A stretch of DNA of 64,000 nt from Ciona savignyi (Eukaryota; Chordata; Ascidiacea; Phlebobranchia; Cionidae), in assembly GCA_000149265.1 (NCBI GenBank), contig CH002044.1, forward strand, positions 1,873,327-1,937,326. The letters run 5' to 3'. Below are positions 23,211-36,607 of the stretch, in pieces (position 1 is the first letter of the stretch; the number at the start of each line of letters is the position of its first letter). A program made the position numbers and the translations under genes. The notes under the pieces are model-generated. The model saw nothing but the letters and a program-made list of their open reading frames with translations, was not told where the DNA came from and did no database searches.

Positions 23211-24392
23211 TTTACTTATTCAGATTCTACAACAGAAAAATGGTACCTGAATAACTTTTGGGTAAATTTGTATCCAATTTTGATATTTAAAAGGACAAGC
23301 ACACCTAAAATATATATGAAAAGCAGACAAAAACACTTTAAATAATAAGAAAATGAACAAAATTAAGACATAGTAAACAATTAATTGAACTAAAGAATCC
23401 TCCACATACACATACCTGACACTGTTGTGGGAATTTTAAAAGTATAAAGTTTTTTTGCTGTTTATAACTTTTAAACGTTAAGCCTAGGTGTCATGCATTG
23501 TTCCAAAATAATGCAGATAGTAAGGAAACTACATTTTTCAAATTAAATATCAGTTCGCCAATAGTTTTATAAAAAATGTCATTTTTTGATACGGAGAACT
23601 TAATTTCGTAAAGTAGGCGTTAATTTATACAAAATAAATGTAAAATAGCCTTCTGATGTACATCAAAATAATTTAACCTTGGATAGAAAATGCAACTGAC
23701 ATTACAAATATTCTTCGGTCTTCATGCAGTATACTATTTCTATTCCGTTGAAAAAAGGTCATTTTGATACAACTTTCTTGCATATAACGTGGAAATTTGT
23801 GGGTATTTAGCTAATTATCAGTTCTTTTTATTTTTAAATCACTCTGTTTTTCATCTAAACATAGGAAATATAACTATTCTTTTAAAAAAAATCGTCAAAA
23901 ACTGTGGAATTAAATAAATCAAAAAGTCGGTTTATGCAAAAATTATAAAATCACACACTGTAAACTTGGGTTAAAGTTATTCCACACGATTTTATGTGAG
24001 GGGTGAGGGACTGGTTCTTTACTTGAAATTTCATGTTATTCTTGTGCATTCTCTAGTTCTTAATGAAATTTCATGTTATTCTTGTGCATTCCCTAGTAAT
24101 AAACCCTTTGCATACATCGCCACGTGATTTTTTACGTGATTAAAATTCTATTTTTTATTATTCTTTCCGTTTAAAATTATCACAACTTTATCAGAAATTA
24201 AACAGGGGCTGATTAAATTAGGTGATTAAGACAACGTTTTCATTAAAAAAGGGAGATATCACTTATTATTTATCTGGTTTCGCATGACTGCGTATTTGTG
24301 TGGAAAGTTTCAACGTATGCTGCATCTGTTTGATTTCTGCAGGTTTTGTCTTAGTTAAACATTTATTTTGCAAATATACAATCAATTGAAAG
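23211..24392. other. Divergent intergenic region ATP5MG / SOD2
   Basis: About 1.2 kb between oppositely oriented start codons. It probably contains both promoters, the non-coding first exon of ATP5MG, and a short 40-bp tandem duplication. No open frame of note. Confidence 0.5.
24024..24097. repeat. 40-bp tandem duplication
   Basis: The block starting TGAAATTTCATGTTATTC occurs at 24024 and again at 24064, with one mismatch in the shared part. It is a simple local duplication in the SOD2 upstream region. Confidence 0.8.
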
Positions 24393-27300
24393 ATGTTAAG
24401 GTTAATGTCAATTCGTTTCACCAGCAAAGCGACTCCTGTTCTGGCATGCCGCGCAAAGCATACGCTGCCGGACTTACCGTACGACTACAATGCACTCGAG
24501 CCGCACATTTCCACAGAAATAATGGAAATACACCACGGCAAACATCACGCCACTTACGTCAACAACTTAAATATAACTGAAGAGAAAATAGAAGAGGCGA
24601 AGGCCAAAAGTAGGTGACAGCCTGCTTTTAAAACATTAAATAAATATAATAAGAAAAATTTATAGTAAAAAATTATAAACTCGCCTTAACGGCAGAGTAA
24701 AAAAACATGGAAATCATAGCAATCAAACTGACACCCTTTTTTTGCGTACAGCATTGAGAATTCCAGATGCATTGGTGACCCCTTTACTTTTATATTGTTT
24801 TTTTTTATGACATGCATTTTTGTTAGGCTATCTTGTTTCAAGAATAACGTATGAATATATATTTTTAAATAAACTAACCAAAAATAACACTAAAAAATCT
24901 TAACTGTAACTTTATTCGATCAGACTGCATCTAGTGTGAAACTAATCAATCTTCTACTAACACATTTTAGATGATACTTCAGCAGTAATTGCACTCACAC
25001 CCGCTCTTAAATTTAATGGAGGGGGCCACATAAACCACTCAATATTTTGGGAAACACTGACACCAAATGGAGGACCTGAACCTTTTGGGGCACTAAAGGC
25101 AGCAATCAATGTAATATAGAATTCATATTTTAATACCTTGTAAAATATACACTGTATTTAGATTAAAAAACAAGAAGTACATACAAAAAACAAGAAGTAC
25201 AAAAAACTGGTTAATACCGTGTTAATGTGTATAATATGATTCTTTACTTATTATAAATATGCATCAGATGGATTTAGTTATTTATTTTGACATGGATTAA
25301 TTCTAATTTAATGGGCTAAAAAATCAGTATCTAGATACTGCTTTAACATTTATAGCACATTGCAATGTCTGGCCGGTTGGTCTAACGATTAAGTGGCTCG
25401 CCTTTTAATCGAAAAGTTGCAGGTGCAAAACTGGTTGCTAGCTAGTCGGCTGTGTCCTTGAGCAAGGCACTTTACGGATATGCCTGAACCCAGCGGATTA
25501 ATGGGTTCTACCAAATTGAAGGAACGTGTCTATCATATACAACACACTGCAATAGCTCCGGTTACCCGATGGTGCGCGCAAGGTGATCTGACGGTTGCCT
25601 GTGTGTTAACCCCCTTGGTTTTCCCATTCATGGGAATAAACATGAACATCCTNNNNNNNNNNNNNNNNNNNNNNNNNNNNNNNNNNNNNNNNNNNNNNNN
25701 NNNNNNNNNNNNNNNNNNNNNNNNNNNNNNNNNNNNNNNNNNNNNNNNNNNNCTCTTGCAGAAAGATTTTGGTTCATTTGAGAACATGAAAAGCAAGCTA
25801 TCGGCAGCAACAGTTGCAGTGCAGGGTTCTGGTTGGGGATGGTTGGGTCTGGATAAAGAAGCCGGTAGTTTGAAGATAATCTCATGTCCTAACCAAGACC
25901 CGTTGCAAGCTACTACAGGTTGGTATAAGCATTGTAAGCTGTGGTGCTGCTGTGTAGTTGTGTCAGCCGAGGCAATTAATGTATGTTGCCTCTTTAACAT
26001 GTGTTTTCCGCAATATTTTGTCTAAAAAAAACTAAAAGTTCTTTTTTAACTGCTGACTGTCTTTTACTTATGTATTTTTTCAACTGTATAAGAATGCATA
26101 TTATAGAATGAACTTTTTGCCTTAAATTGTCATTTAAACTTTCACAGTCCGGATATTAAGATTAGTTCTGAGAGTTGGGTTACTTCCACCACAGGGGAAA
26201 TAATGAGAATAAATTTTTTCTTTAATATAGTTGTAAAATATTAATATTTAAAGTGTGTTAAATTGTTATCTAATATTAGCACAACTGCAACCACATTTCC
26301 TTCCTGCTGGTAGGATAGGATAGGATAGGTTATTCATCTTTATCCACGTGAATGGGAAAACCAAGGGGGTTAACACACGGGCAATCGTCAGATCACCTCG
26401 CGCCCATCGTCGGGTTACCAAAGCTATTACCGTGTGTTGTGTATGATAGACACGTTCCTTCAATTTGGTAGAACCCATTAATCCGCTGGGTTCAGGCAAT
26501 GTCCGTAAAGTGCCTTGCCCAAGGACACAACCGACTAGCTGGTTTCTTTCTAGATGTTATAGACTGCTTTTAAGCATCATGTAAAACGCGTTTGTTTAAT
26601 GCAATGCTGTATGGATGGACCACACAAGTATATACAGGCATTAAATATATACAACATTTATCGTAATAAAATGTTTATCATTTGGAGTACTAGTATTTGC
26701 ATCATTTGTAATGATGTAAAATACTAATACCATGGATGTGGGATTTTAGCAATACTCAGTCAATGGTGCTTTTTTACCCGGTATTCCTTGTCCCGGTACA
26801 ACTATTACCATTTCTCTTTATAATGTTACTTATCTGCATAGAATGTAACTTAATTTATTTATCACTTCTTCATTTACTTTGGTTCAGGCAAATGACATAA
26901 TGGACCAATGTGTTATTGCTTTATTGGTATTCTCAGCATGGGTTGGAAAAAATGTGATAAACGATTTTCACATAGAGGAAATAACCCAATACTTTATTGG
27001 ATTAAACAAATACCTTGCCAATTTCCCAAGTCTGAAAGTGGTTTGCTAACCTGACTGGCATGTGGCTGCCCATTGTGTGCCTAAACTGCTTTGTGAGTTG
27101 GTGCATCACCTTTCAGTCGAATGGTTGTGGGATCAAAACTGGTCAATAGCTATTAGGTTGTGTTCTTGGGCAAGCCACTTAGCAGATATCTCTGGGGTCC
27201 CAGTGAATTATTGGGTTATCCAAAAAAATAAAAGATCTCCATCATATGCAACATACTGCAATAGCTTCGGTTTCCTGTATTTCCCTTGTAATGTAATAAT

Positions 27301-27586
27301 GACCATTACCTGTGTGATAACACCCTTTGCGTTTTCCCATTCATGGTGGATAAACATTAATATCCTATCCTAACTCTTGTCTGTCTTATAACCCACATAT
27401 ATACTTTTTCTACCACATTTCCTAATCGCCATTTTTAACTTTTTAGGACTAATCCCTCTTTTTGGAATCGATGTTTGGGAACATGCATATTATCTACAAT
27501 ACAAGAATGTCCGTCCAAATTACGTGAACGCTATTTTTAACATTGTCAACTGGGAAAATGTGGCAAAGCGGTTCGAAAATGCTTGA
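24393..27586 (+). CDS. SOD2: Mitochondrial manganese superoxide dismutase, complete
   Basis: Converts superoxide to hydrogen peroxide in the mitochondrial matrix. Exons 24393-24609, 24971-25110, 25762-25918 and 27447-27586 join in phase (1, 0, 1) to 217 residues, about the mammalian length. An Arg/Lys presequence (about 21 residues) precedes the mature start [19 protein letters not shown]. The Mn ligands are visible: the first His of HHGKHH, the His in [11 protein letters not shown], and the Asp and His of [11 protein letters not shown]. The active-site Tyr of ATYVNN is present, as are [10 protein letters not shown] and [23 protein letters not shown] (ATTAAA 27660) lies 74 bp after the stop. 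Intron 2 contains a SINE and a 100-N assembly gap ending 9 bp before the exon 3 acceptor. Intron 3 holds two more SINEs. Confidence 0.97.
25369..25652 (+). repeat. tRNA-derived SINE, cut by the assembly gap
   Basis: Good copy with an A-box-like TTGGTCTAACGATTAAG, B-box-like GTTGCAGGTGCAAAAC, and the full body up to ATGAACATCCT, where the Ns start. It sits in SOD2 intron 2. Confidence 0.85.
25653..25752. other. Assembly gap, 100 N
   Basis: Exactly 100 N, probably a placeholder of unknown true size. It begins at the TATCC tail of a SINE, the kind of place where assemblies break. Confidence 0.95.
26311..26543 (-). repeat. tRNA-derived SINE, head-truncated
   Basis: Starts with the tail repeat read in reverse (TAGGATAGGATAGGATAGG) and is well conserved through the body. 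It stops at GACTAGCTGG, before the tRNA-like promoter. Lies in SOD2 intron 3. Confidence 0.85.
27083..27370 (+). repeat. tRNA-derived SINE, strongly diverged
   Basis: Family order is retained (TTTCAGTCGAATGGTTG, GGGCAAGCCACTT, GATAAACATTAATATCCTATCC) with many substitutions. Lies in SOD2 intron 3, 75 bp before exon 4. Confidence 0.7.
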
Positions 27587-29499
27587 TTTGCAGCTGGGCT
27601 ATTCATTATCATGCACAATGTATTGCTGTCTGTCAGAAATTGTATAATTGCAAATAATTATTAAAGTTCATTTTTAATTGTTTGATGGAATTCTGTATGT
27701 TTGTATAAGTCTGTGAAAGATCCTCCTGGTACTCACCTGTTGGTTTGACAACTGCATAGCGGATATCGCAATAACTTATGAATTAATTGAATTTATTAAA
27801 GTAAAGACACGTCCATTATACTGCAGGTCTTATGGAATAACCGAGTGTTGGGCGGCAGGTGATCTAACAATTGACCCTGTGATAACGCGGCCGAATATAA
27901 AAATGACCGTATTTGTGTCGTTCTAAACTTTATGGTGTTGGGATAATTTAGAGATTATAAGCGATTTTCACTAATTTTCTTCCTAATAATAGTTCCCCAA
28001 ACCTTATTTTTTGAGAAACATTACAAAACTTACGATGGACTTTTAGTACTAAAGCTATCGAGCCTGGAAAAATTGACCGGCCAAATGGATTAGTAGGTCA
28101 GTTCAAATGAGAGAAACATCCGCATCACAAACTACACACTCTAATAGCCCCGTTAACCCACCACATGGGCGCGCATTAATCTGTTTACTATAGTCGACGT
28201 TTAGCCATTTAATCTACCTATGACTCCAATGCATCTCACAAAAAGGGCTATCACTCCTGCAATCTAAACCAACAGCCTTCCGTACATCGGCAACTTTCTC
28301 CCAACTAAACAGAGAAATGCACATTTAACACCTCTTTTCACTTTTACAAAACTGCACACCTTCAAAAGAAACACTGGCGCGAAACTTAGGCCATACTCTT
28401 AGCAACCGTGCATAAAAACGACGGTTGTCTCATTGTAACTCAGTAAAATACTAATTTAAACAACATGACTAAGGGCCACATGTCATATCTGGGTTCGCAT
28501 ATAGGTATATTAATTCGTTACACGCCATCTATTCCTGTGTGATATTTGATTACCCAACAAAAAGTAAGATAAATTAAGAAACATTTAGGATGTAGTAGAC
28601 ATTTAAACTTCAGCTTAAATTTGTTTAATAAACAAATATACAATTCTAACAATTTAGTACTGTTACAAAGGTTGTTAAAGTAAAAAGAGTTGTAAAAACA
28701 ATTGAAAAAAAGTTGTAAAGGTGTTGGCTATTTTTAACAACCAGTTCTTCGTTAAACAATTGAAAATGATTCTGCAAAACACCAAGTCTGTGGTCGTTCT
28801 CAGTGCTAATATTCAAGTCCTTGTAATATTAAAAAAAAGATAACTCGAACATTTAAACGCACTGTGCTCTCAATAGGTGTGAATTAATACACCAAAAATA
28901 TGGTTTAGCCCATATTATACCACAATCTGATTAGGATACTATGGCTCAGCAAACCGCAAGTGGTCTGTCGCCTGTAGGAGATACCAGTTAATGCCGCGTC
29001 GCAACTCACAATAAACGGCTTAGATTCCATGTCGTCTTGTTATCTCTTTCTGGTGTAAACTTGAAACTTCATTGTGGCTTTTTTATTTGTATTTATTTCA
29101 AATAAACGAGGTATTAAACTTACAACTATGTATATATGTATATATATACCATGAGCATAATAGTGTGTACAGCATTTAACACAAAATAGTTTTACAAGCA
29201 CCGTCTACAATGTAGGATATTCATCCTTTTAGCCATTCTAAGTTTCAACCCAACATAGGCTCGATGTAGCGGTTTTACCTTTTTAATTAAACTTATTAAT
29301 CCACTGGGTTCTGGTGACTACTGCCTAAGGATAGAACCCGCGGCTGGTTTGAACTTAACAACCTTTTTCAGGCTGACGCCTGATCTAACTTAGGTATAAA
29401 CAGGTCGAACTCATTCGGATTTTTTCCTTGTTATACTAATAGACCAGTAAAGAATCCAAATTGTCAACCGCAAACATTTTTTGGTACAATTAAACAATG

Positions 29500-29772
29500 G
29501 TCCGGCAAATTAGTCTGAGGTTTAATAATTCGCTTTCCAGTCGAAAGGTTCGCTAGCTAGTCGGTTGTGTCCTTGGGCAAGGCACTTAACGGACATTGCC
29601 TGAAACCAGCGGATTAATGGGTTCTGCTAAATGGAAAGAACGTGTGAATCACACACAACACACCGCAATAGTTCCGGTAACCCGACGATGGGCGTGAGGT
29701 GATCTGATGATTGCCCGTGTGTTAACTTCCTTGGTTTTCCTATTCACAGGGATAAACATATATATCCTATAC
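29500..29772 (+). repeat. tRNA-derived SINE
   Basis: Nearly complete body (TCGCTAGCTAGTCGGTTGTG, CCGGTAACCCGACGATGGGC) and tail. The head is partly deleted in the B-box region. Confidence 0.85.
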
Positions 29773-29991
29773 TATATTCTAAAACCTAAGAAATCTTAAG
29801 AGTAATCTTTGTAGATTGCATACGACCTAAGGGTAAATCTCATTCCAAATGGGCGTTTTTTTAATAATTGCTATCCTATTGGATTGTTCGTAGGAGCAAT
29901 TTGTTTAAAGTATTATTTGTCCAAACCCCAACTGTAAACAAAACAAACGCAGGACTTATAAAAAAGAAATCAGAATATTTGTTAATATGTC

Positions 29992-30100
29992 AGTTAAGTA
30001 CCTTGCCCAAGGACACAACCGACAAGCTAGCGACTTTCAAACCTTCAACCCATAGGGTAAAAGTCGACGCAGTAAACCACCAGATTAATCGGTCGAACTA
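29992..30100 (-). repeat. SINE head fragment
   Basis: Reverse-strand piece covering CCTTGCCCAAGGACACAACC and the tRNA-like head (GTAAACCACCAGATTAATCGG). The body is missing. Confidence 0.6.
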
Positions 30101-33100
30101 AAGAAGTCCAACAGATTAATCGTTCGAACTTTTATGAAGTTTAAGGTATTTCTTAAGTTTAAATGTGTTACATTTCATACTGAACCAAAACTAAATATTT
30201 TTCCTTTTTATGCTTGGATTATCGATTATTAAATTGAATTATTTTTAAAATGGGCCAAAATAAATAAAGAATATACTGTATTTGTAATTACATAATGAAA
30301 AAAACTTATAGGTATAATAACGCCATAGGTTGTCTGGCAAGGTAGTTGAGCTGGTAAATCACAGCAGCATAGTTCCAGTAGTTTCATATATTTTACGATT
30401 CGTTCACATATTATAAAAAAAAATGAGTGAATAGGACGCGACCATCATGAAAAAAAGATAATAGTTGTTTTCATTTCAACTGCAGTAATGCAAACAAACT
30501 TGGCTGAACTTGGCAAATATTTGGATACATTTTTGATGGATGTGGTGATTTATATCACTTCAATTATTCGCCCTGTAATTTGTCACATGTCAAATAGCCA
30601 ATTAGGTTTCCGAAATGTACGACAAGCTGATAATGGCTATGGAATAATGATAAATGTCGCCCAATAATCGTATAATTGCATGTAATTCGAAATATGGCGC
30701 TGCCAGATGCCGCGCGCTAATATGACTGATATGTTTTTCGTCACATAGGCCTAGTTTACGTGGGTGTTGCAATGTAAGGATTGGACGATTATTTGCTGTA
30801 TGTCTTTTGCGGGGTTGGTAAATCCCCATAAAAAGTACATCGTCAACCAACGCTTGTTCTTTAGTGCCGTTCCATAAACGACTGACATTAAAAGGCGCTG
30901 AATATCGTGTTAATGAATAAAATTTACTTTGAAACTAATCGTAAACAAAAATTTAAAGTGGAGTGTCTGGCTTATATTGAAAGCGATATTGATGGTTAAA
31001 TGTTGCTATAGTTTTCGATTTAAGAAGTATTTTACCAGCACTCACGCGCAGTTAAAGGACAAATCATCTGTATTTTTACCATCGCACAACATAAACGCTA
31101 AGCTATTTGTACAAATTATACCAAAGCTAAGCTAAACTTTTATGCAAACATTGCTGAAAATAAACAATTGACAGCCAATTCCATCATGTGCTCGTAATTC
31201 AAATATTAGCCCAAAATACGGAAATGCTATCATGCTGGGCTAAGGTATAATAATTGTTAAGTTCCTTGCCGCAAGACACGCGTTTGGCTGACCACAAGTA
31301 TTTACCTATGTTGCCGTGATTGTAGACCTGCCCCCTCTCCCTTTAACATTTGTTGCTTGCGCGGAATATGCTTTTTCGTCGCCGCGACTTAAAATTATCT
31401 CGAATTCCATAATTATAACATTATCGTTTATGATCGTGGTAATCAGTCGTAGTAAAAAGTACCCTTTTACAAACTTACAATCACAAATAGGAGTTAAACG
31501 ATGCAAATATATATAGCATATCACGTTGCAAGATTTTCGTCAAAACATTTTTTTGACAAAACTGTCTATTTAATTGCAACTTCGATGCCAATTAGTCCGA
31601 ATGTCCAGACCACGATTTCTTTACATGTTTTTATTACAGATGTGCGGTATTGCATTGTACATTTGGGCGGTACATGATTCGGAAAGTTGTTGCTTGTAAT
31701 CTGTGAACCATTCGATAGTAGGCTAACAGCAGAAGATATGCAGACTAAGTTTTTGACATAGTTTCACCACTGTGACTTTACACAGTTAATGCAAATAAAA
31801 GAACACATACATACATAAATACATATACATACATAAAGTTTTAAAATCCTTGATTTTAATTTGGTGTCGAATTACATGTTACGAACTTGAAATACCCGAA
31901 AGAAAAAAATGCTGTCAAGCATATACAACAAGCAGAACCCATGCGTGAACTTTGAAAAATAAAAATAAATCCATTAAGAAAGCAAGAAGAAAGGCTTAAA
32001 ATCCAGGAAATAAAAGATCATTTTAAACATTGATGATTGTATTGGGATGACTACAAAGGCGCTGACGAAGACCGACGATCGCATCCGACCACCAACCGAC
32101 AGTACATGCAGGCAACTGCAATGCAATGATTCTTGTATTAGTTTGGAAGATAATGTGCTTTAACTATCATTATATTGACCAAAAAATTTAATAATAATTG
32201 TTATTTTTTGTTAAATATTATTAGTTTTTATAAATGTCATAATTTGTGTTAACTATCATTTTTATTAATTATTAATACATTTGTAAATTTTAAATAACCG
32301 CGTGCTGCCCACATTCAGGTTACCAAAGTTAATAATTAATTTGTTTTAATTATGTTATTAAATGTTCCACACAGAAATAAATATTGTGAATGACGATGTC
32401 CCATAGAACAATTTAAGATAGGCTAATATCAATTAATAACAAAAAGAACAGAGAATATACCAAACTATTGTTTAAAACATTTTGTTAATTTGAAATAGGG
32501 TGAATTCTTTGTAACAGTTCAAAAGACTATATGTGCAAGCCATGTTGGATATATGTTCTATCCGTAGCTGTGGTTGAGAATTTCAGCGGTTGATATAAAC
32601 GTTCACATGGTTTTGTCAAGCGCATCCTGCTTTAATAATCTCTCATATTTGTATGTCTTACACACAAGAGCTTGTATAGTTTCCACTTACAAGGGCGTCC
32701 TTTCCTTTTACATTTTCCAATCAGTTTCCTGGTGGTTCTGCTACGTGAACACATAATGTCGCAGTTGATCTGTAAAATATGGTCATAAGATGAAGGAATG
32801 CAGTTCCCGCCTGTGGCTATATATCGCCTTGCATTATAGAGTGACGTCTATTGACTTGACAGCACAACTTAACGATTTATGTCCCAAAATGGACCCTGTT
32901 TTTAAACGAAAATTATATGCAATTTTTCGATTATTTTGGACTTTGCTTTGTACCGATCGGTAAACAACCGTATCGGTCAACCACAAAACACTCTTGAACC
33001 CAAACATTATATTGACTGCGCGCCAATTTCTTTTGATAAATGAGGGGTGTATACAAACACGGAAGACTCGTGGTTTAATTCCGCTGAACTGGCCATACAG

Positions 33101-34051
33101 GTTGTATAAGGTTTCCGTGATTCAAGTGATTGCCAAGAAAATCTTCAAAATATAGTATTTTTTCTGAGTAGTTTCTAGGCTTTATGTTGATTATCCGAGT
33201 CGAAGAATTTTGCGTGCTGGCCAAATCACTGGTATTGTGCGCTTATTAACTTGTGTCTGTCGCGTTTGCTGGTGAGATGGAGCGCATATCCAACCATTAC
33301 ACTCGGATCAAATTTAACACTCGTCCCGATTACAGCTTTTCTCTAAAATATCAAACCCGGTAACGTGCCCGTCAAGGGTTCCACACTTGGCAAGATAAAT
33401 TAAGACTGTCAGGATTACTAAAACATATCGTCTCGCCCGACTGGAAATGAACAAAGCTTTACAAATCATTCCACAAAATAGTGTACAAAACGGCGGTTTT
33501 CCATTGGGTGTGTTACGACGAGTTTTCGGTTTGATAGGACGAACTATCCGATGCGAAGCATAAGAAAACCTTGTCCTTCGCAATATTTAGTCATGTTTAA
33601 TACTTGTGTTAAATTATGTAAACCGCTTTTTACCTCAGTTAAGTCAAAAAATATTATTTCAAATATTTTTTACTAATATAGCGGTTTGTTTTTTGTAAGC
33701 GGAGATTGTTTGCAAACCGATATATGTAATGTTTAACAAGTAACCCTGCTTTTATTTATAACCTCACATCAGAAGTGATTCAAGCGTGTTAACAACAGGC
33801 GACATGCTGACAATTTATTTCCAGGTGGTTAAACATGGGAATTATAGGTCTATGTACAATTCTGTCGCTTTAATCTTCATAAAACTCTTTATCACATCGT
33901 AATATAAAACAGCTTCAAATGTGTATTATATGGAGGAAATCCAACAAAACAGCAAGCAAATCGTTAATATATTTCTGTGTTAAAATTCTTAACTTTACAG
34001 TCAGGTTGTTCATACATATGTTGGACGACTACACAGGAATACCAAACTTAC

Positions 34052-34580
34052 CGGAAATATAACACGGAAGTAGACGCTGACTTCCGGGCGAGCAAGAATG
34101 ACATGACTTGGATCATTTGGTCCAAGTATTCCACGTCTCAACAACACCGAACGTAGTTTCGACAGGTAACGCAAATCTCTCTTGTGAGCTTGTGAAACTT
34201 TTCCTAGGTGGTAAAACTTAGTTAGAACAAAATCGCTTAATTTTAACTAATTTTAAGTAAATGCTACACATACAATTCATTAATTAATATGATGGGCGAT
34301 ATCCTATAATATAAAGCACAAAGCCCAAATAGCTGCCACCAGATCGTTTAAAATGTAATTTAAAGTTTATTTATTTCACAACTCAATGAGCACAATTAAA
34401 AAAGTAAGTACATTTTAAAAGAACGCCATTGTATTATTTTAAAAAGTAAGTACAATTTAAAGAACGTTATTGTATCATGAACAACAACATATAAAAACAA
34501 CAACACATATTTTTCCTACCTTCTGTTAAATTGGCAACTAAAGTTACCGAGAGTAGTAGTATGCAAATCAACTTGAACAT
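34052..34580 (-). CDS. Candidate first two exons of a secreted or membrane protein (partial)
   Basis: Exon 34580-34520 encodes MFKLICILLLSVTLVANLTE, a textbook signal peptide, and ends at GAAG/GTAGG (phase 1). A second exon, 34176-34052, ends at a strong donor (CCG/GTAAGT). It is open only in the frame that fits phase 1: LRYLSKLRSVLLRR, then GPNDPSHVILARPEVSVYFRV. The RPxVxV pattern loosely recalls the start of Cys-loop receptor ectodomains, but this is weak. The second acceptor (AGAG at 34177) has a poor pyrimidine tract, and no further exon was found downstream. Treat it as a plausible but unconfirmed gene start. Confidence 0.33.
34390..34478. repeat. ~50-bp imperfect tandem duplication
   Basis: AAAAAGTAAGTACA, TTTAAAGAACG and ATTGTAT occur twice in the same order. 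Lies just downstream of the signal-peptide exon, in its putative intron. Confidence 0.6.
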
Positions 34581-36330
34581 CTTCCAGTTTTACTCCGAAA
34601 TCGGATGAGACAAAACAGCTTAGATATAATTACGTCTGCTCTCCGCGATGTCGTCAAAAGTATGGCAAGATTAAAATCGGCGGATTTGAACCCCCCGGAC
34701 GTTTGATGTAGTGGCTGCCAGAAAGGGAGAATCCCTGTAATCGATTCGTGATAGGAAAGAAAGTTACAGCAATTCGAAGCGTCGCATTTCAAAACGCGAG
34801 ACGTGATAGTACCAACCTCTGAAAACACATTCGATTTTCCGGTAAACAACGCATAGCTTCAATTTCGAATACAACAGGCGATTTTGTATGATATCATACG
34901 GGGTAAAATTTCATGCTCATTTAAAATAAACATCGTAAGTTTGAAATTAAATGTGCAAAGTACAGTCCAGATAGTGGGAATAATAACATGGGTTTATTTG
35001 GAGTTTAATCACAGGAACCAAATTGATAAATCTAATAAAAGCCCTACCTACCAACACTAAATAAAGCCAGCACAGTTAAATGTCGATATTCTAATGAAAT
35101 AATACATATTAACAATAAGCAGGGTGTATATGGAAAACGTATCGGATATCTTTGGGTAAGTTTGTTCTATGGTCGGAAGGATCCTGGGATTTAATAAACA
35201 TTTATAATGAAAGGTTACTTTTTCTCAAAATAACGATTCGGTTTTGCGATTCACGAAGCGAGTTATTCATTGTCCAACCACATCCAACACTTTACTTTCA
35301 CCTTGTTGATTAAGTATCTATGTCACCAGACCGTCTGGACCTTAACAACTATCGTATACCTATGTTCAGGTGCATCATATAAGCAGACAGCACGGTATTT
35401 GGAATTGTATTATTAAGCCAATTTATTTGATTGACCTATTTTAAACCAAGCGACACGTTTGCAGAAAGCGTGCAAGTCGCCGTTGTTAATTACCTTTAAA
35501 TACGTCGGATGCATTAACAAATAAAGTGCATATGACGTATACGGAAAATTGACATTTCAGCATAAGTATGCGGTCCTGGGGCTATGTAACCTGAACACGC
35601 ATTGTTTTGAATTTCGTGTATGCACATGAGATGTATTAAACTGTGTTCTTAATATTGTTCAAACGTATTATATAATCAAGTTAATTAAAAGTAGAATTTG
35701 CAGGCTCAATACATACATCTCTAAGGTCTTTTGTTAAGCACTTCCAAGAAAAACAAAGCACTCAAGATTAATCGAAAAGCCACTGACTAAATCTCCTGGT
35801 TTATTTATAGTTTCCAACCTCAAATTCCTATTCGGATAATCACCATATTAAAAAACCGGTACTGCTCCATACGGCTTGGAACACCCGTAGACATACTGTT
35901 GTTTAAAAGTAAACATGATGGATTTGTATGCGTTTTGAGCTTTATTAAATTGAATATATATGATTCTATTTACTTTGTGTGAAGTTTGTGTTGCTTTTGT
36001 ACATGCCATATATTATTTTTAACGTTCCAGATTTTCAAACCTTAGACTTAATAATCCCGTCTTGTCACCTCTGAACTGTTTCGTGATTTTTCGGCCTTAG
36101 TGATATTGAGTCCAATATATTGCCATTAATCTGTTTTCTTCATGATTAAGCTTATGCCATATGGATGGCCCTTTCAAAAAACAAAACAAATTCAGGGTCA
36201 AAAGTGTAACATAAATCATTGCGATCTTACATGGTAACAGTAATGTCTTACACATGTGATGTACAATGCAAAAATTGCAATAATCCGACAATCGATCCAG
36301 AGTCTAGACCTTCGAAATCTTAGCACGTAC

Positions 36331-36446
36331 CTGTCCTTCGAGTTTCATAATCAGCCACATTTATAGCTTGACTGATCCATGTATATTTCCACTGTTGAGT
36401 GTCGCGATAACGATTAGGTTTCGCATCGGTATAACCTACCTGGTAA
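36331..36446 (-). CDS. Orphan exon candidate
   Basis: Between TTTTTACAG and CAG/GTACGTG lies a 116-bp interval with one open frame of 38 codons (YQVGYTDAKPNRYRD, then QQWKYTWISQAINVADY). The tyrosine- and tryptophan-rich composition looks like an extracellular domain. No flanking exon could be linked, and upstream DNA on this strand is repeats. No family recognised. Confidence 0.25.
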
Positions 36447-36607
36447 CTGTAAAAATCGTATTGTGTATCACCGCTTAAACGCGATTGAAAAAAATTCAAT
36501 AGTTTTAGTTCAACCCATTAAAAATCACTGGAATAATGCAACGTGCACTAAGTGCATTTGCCCAATAAGAAGATTAATTAACTTTTGCCTGAAGTGCTAC
36601 CTATGAT

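Larger units (their letters stand above)
27670..34050. other. Gene-poor, repeat-scarred region
   Basis: No gene is supported. Two clear SINE pieces (29500-29772, 29992-30100) and several very short degraded ones (about 27830-27905, 28070-28170, 29295-29340, 31240-31300) are visible. The 89-codon frame at 33314-33583 (minus) has a hydrophobic stretch but no recognisable family. Confidence 0.45.

Noticed and set aside
27750..27775. Short minus-strand exon ATGCAGTTGTCAAACCAACAG before GTGAGT
   Set aside because: A good donor, but it would start a gene running antisense into SOD2 with no further exons seen.
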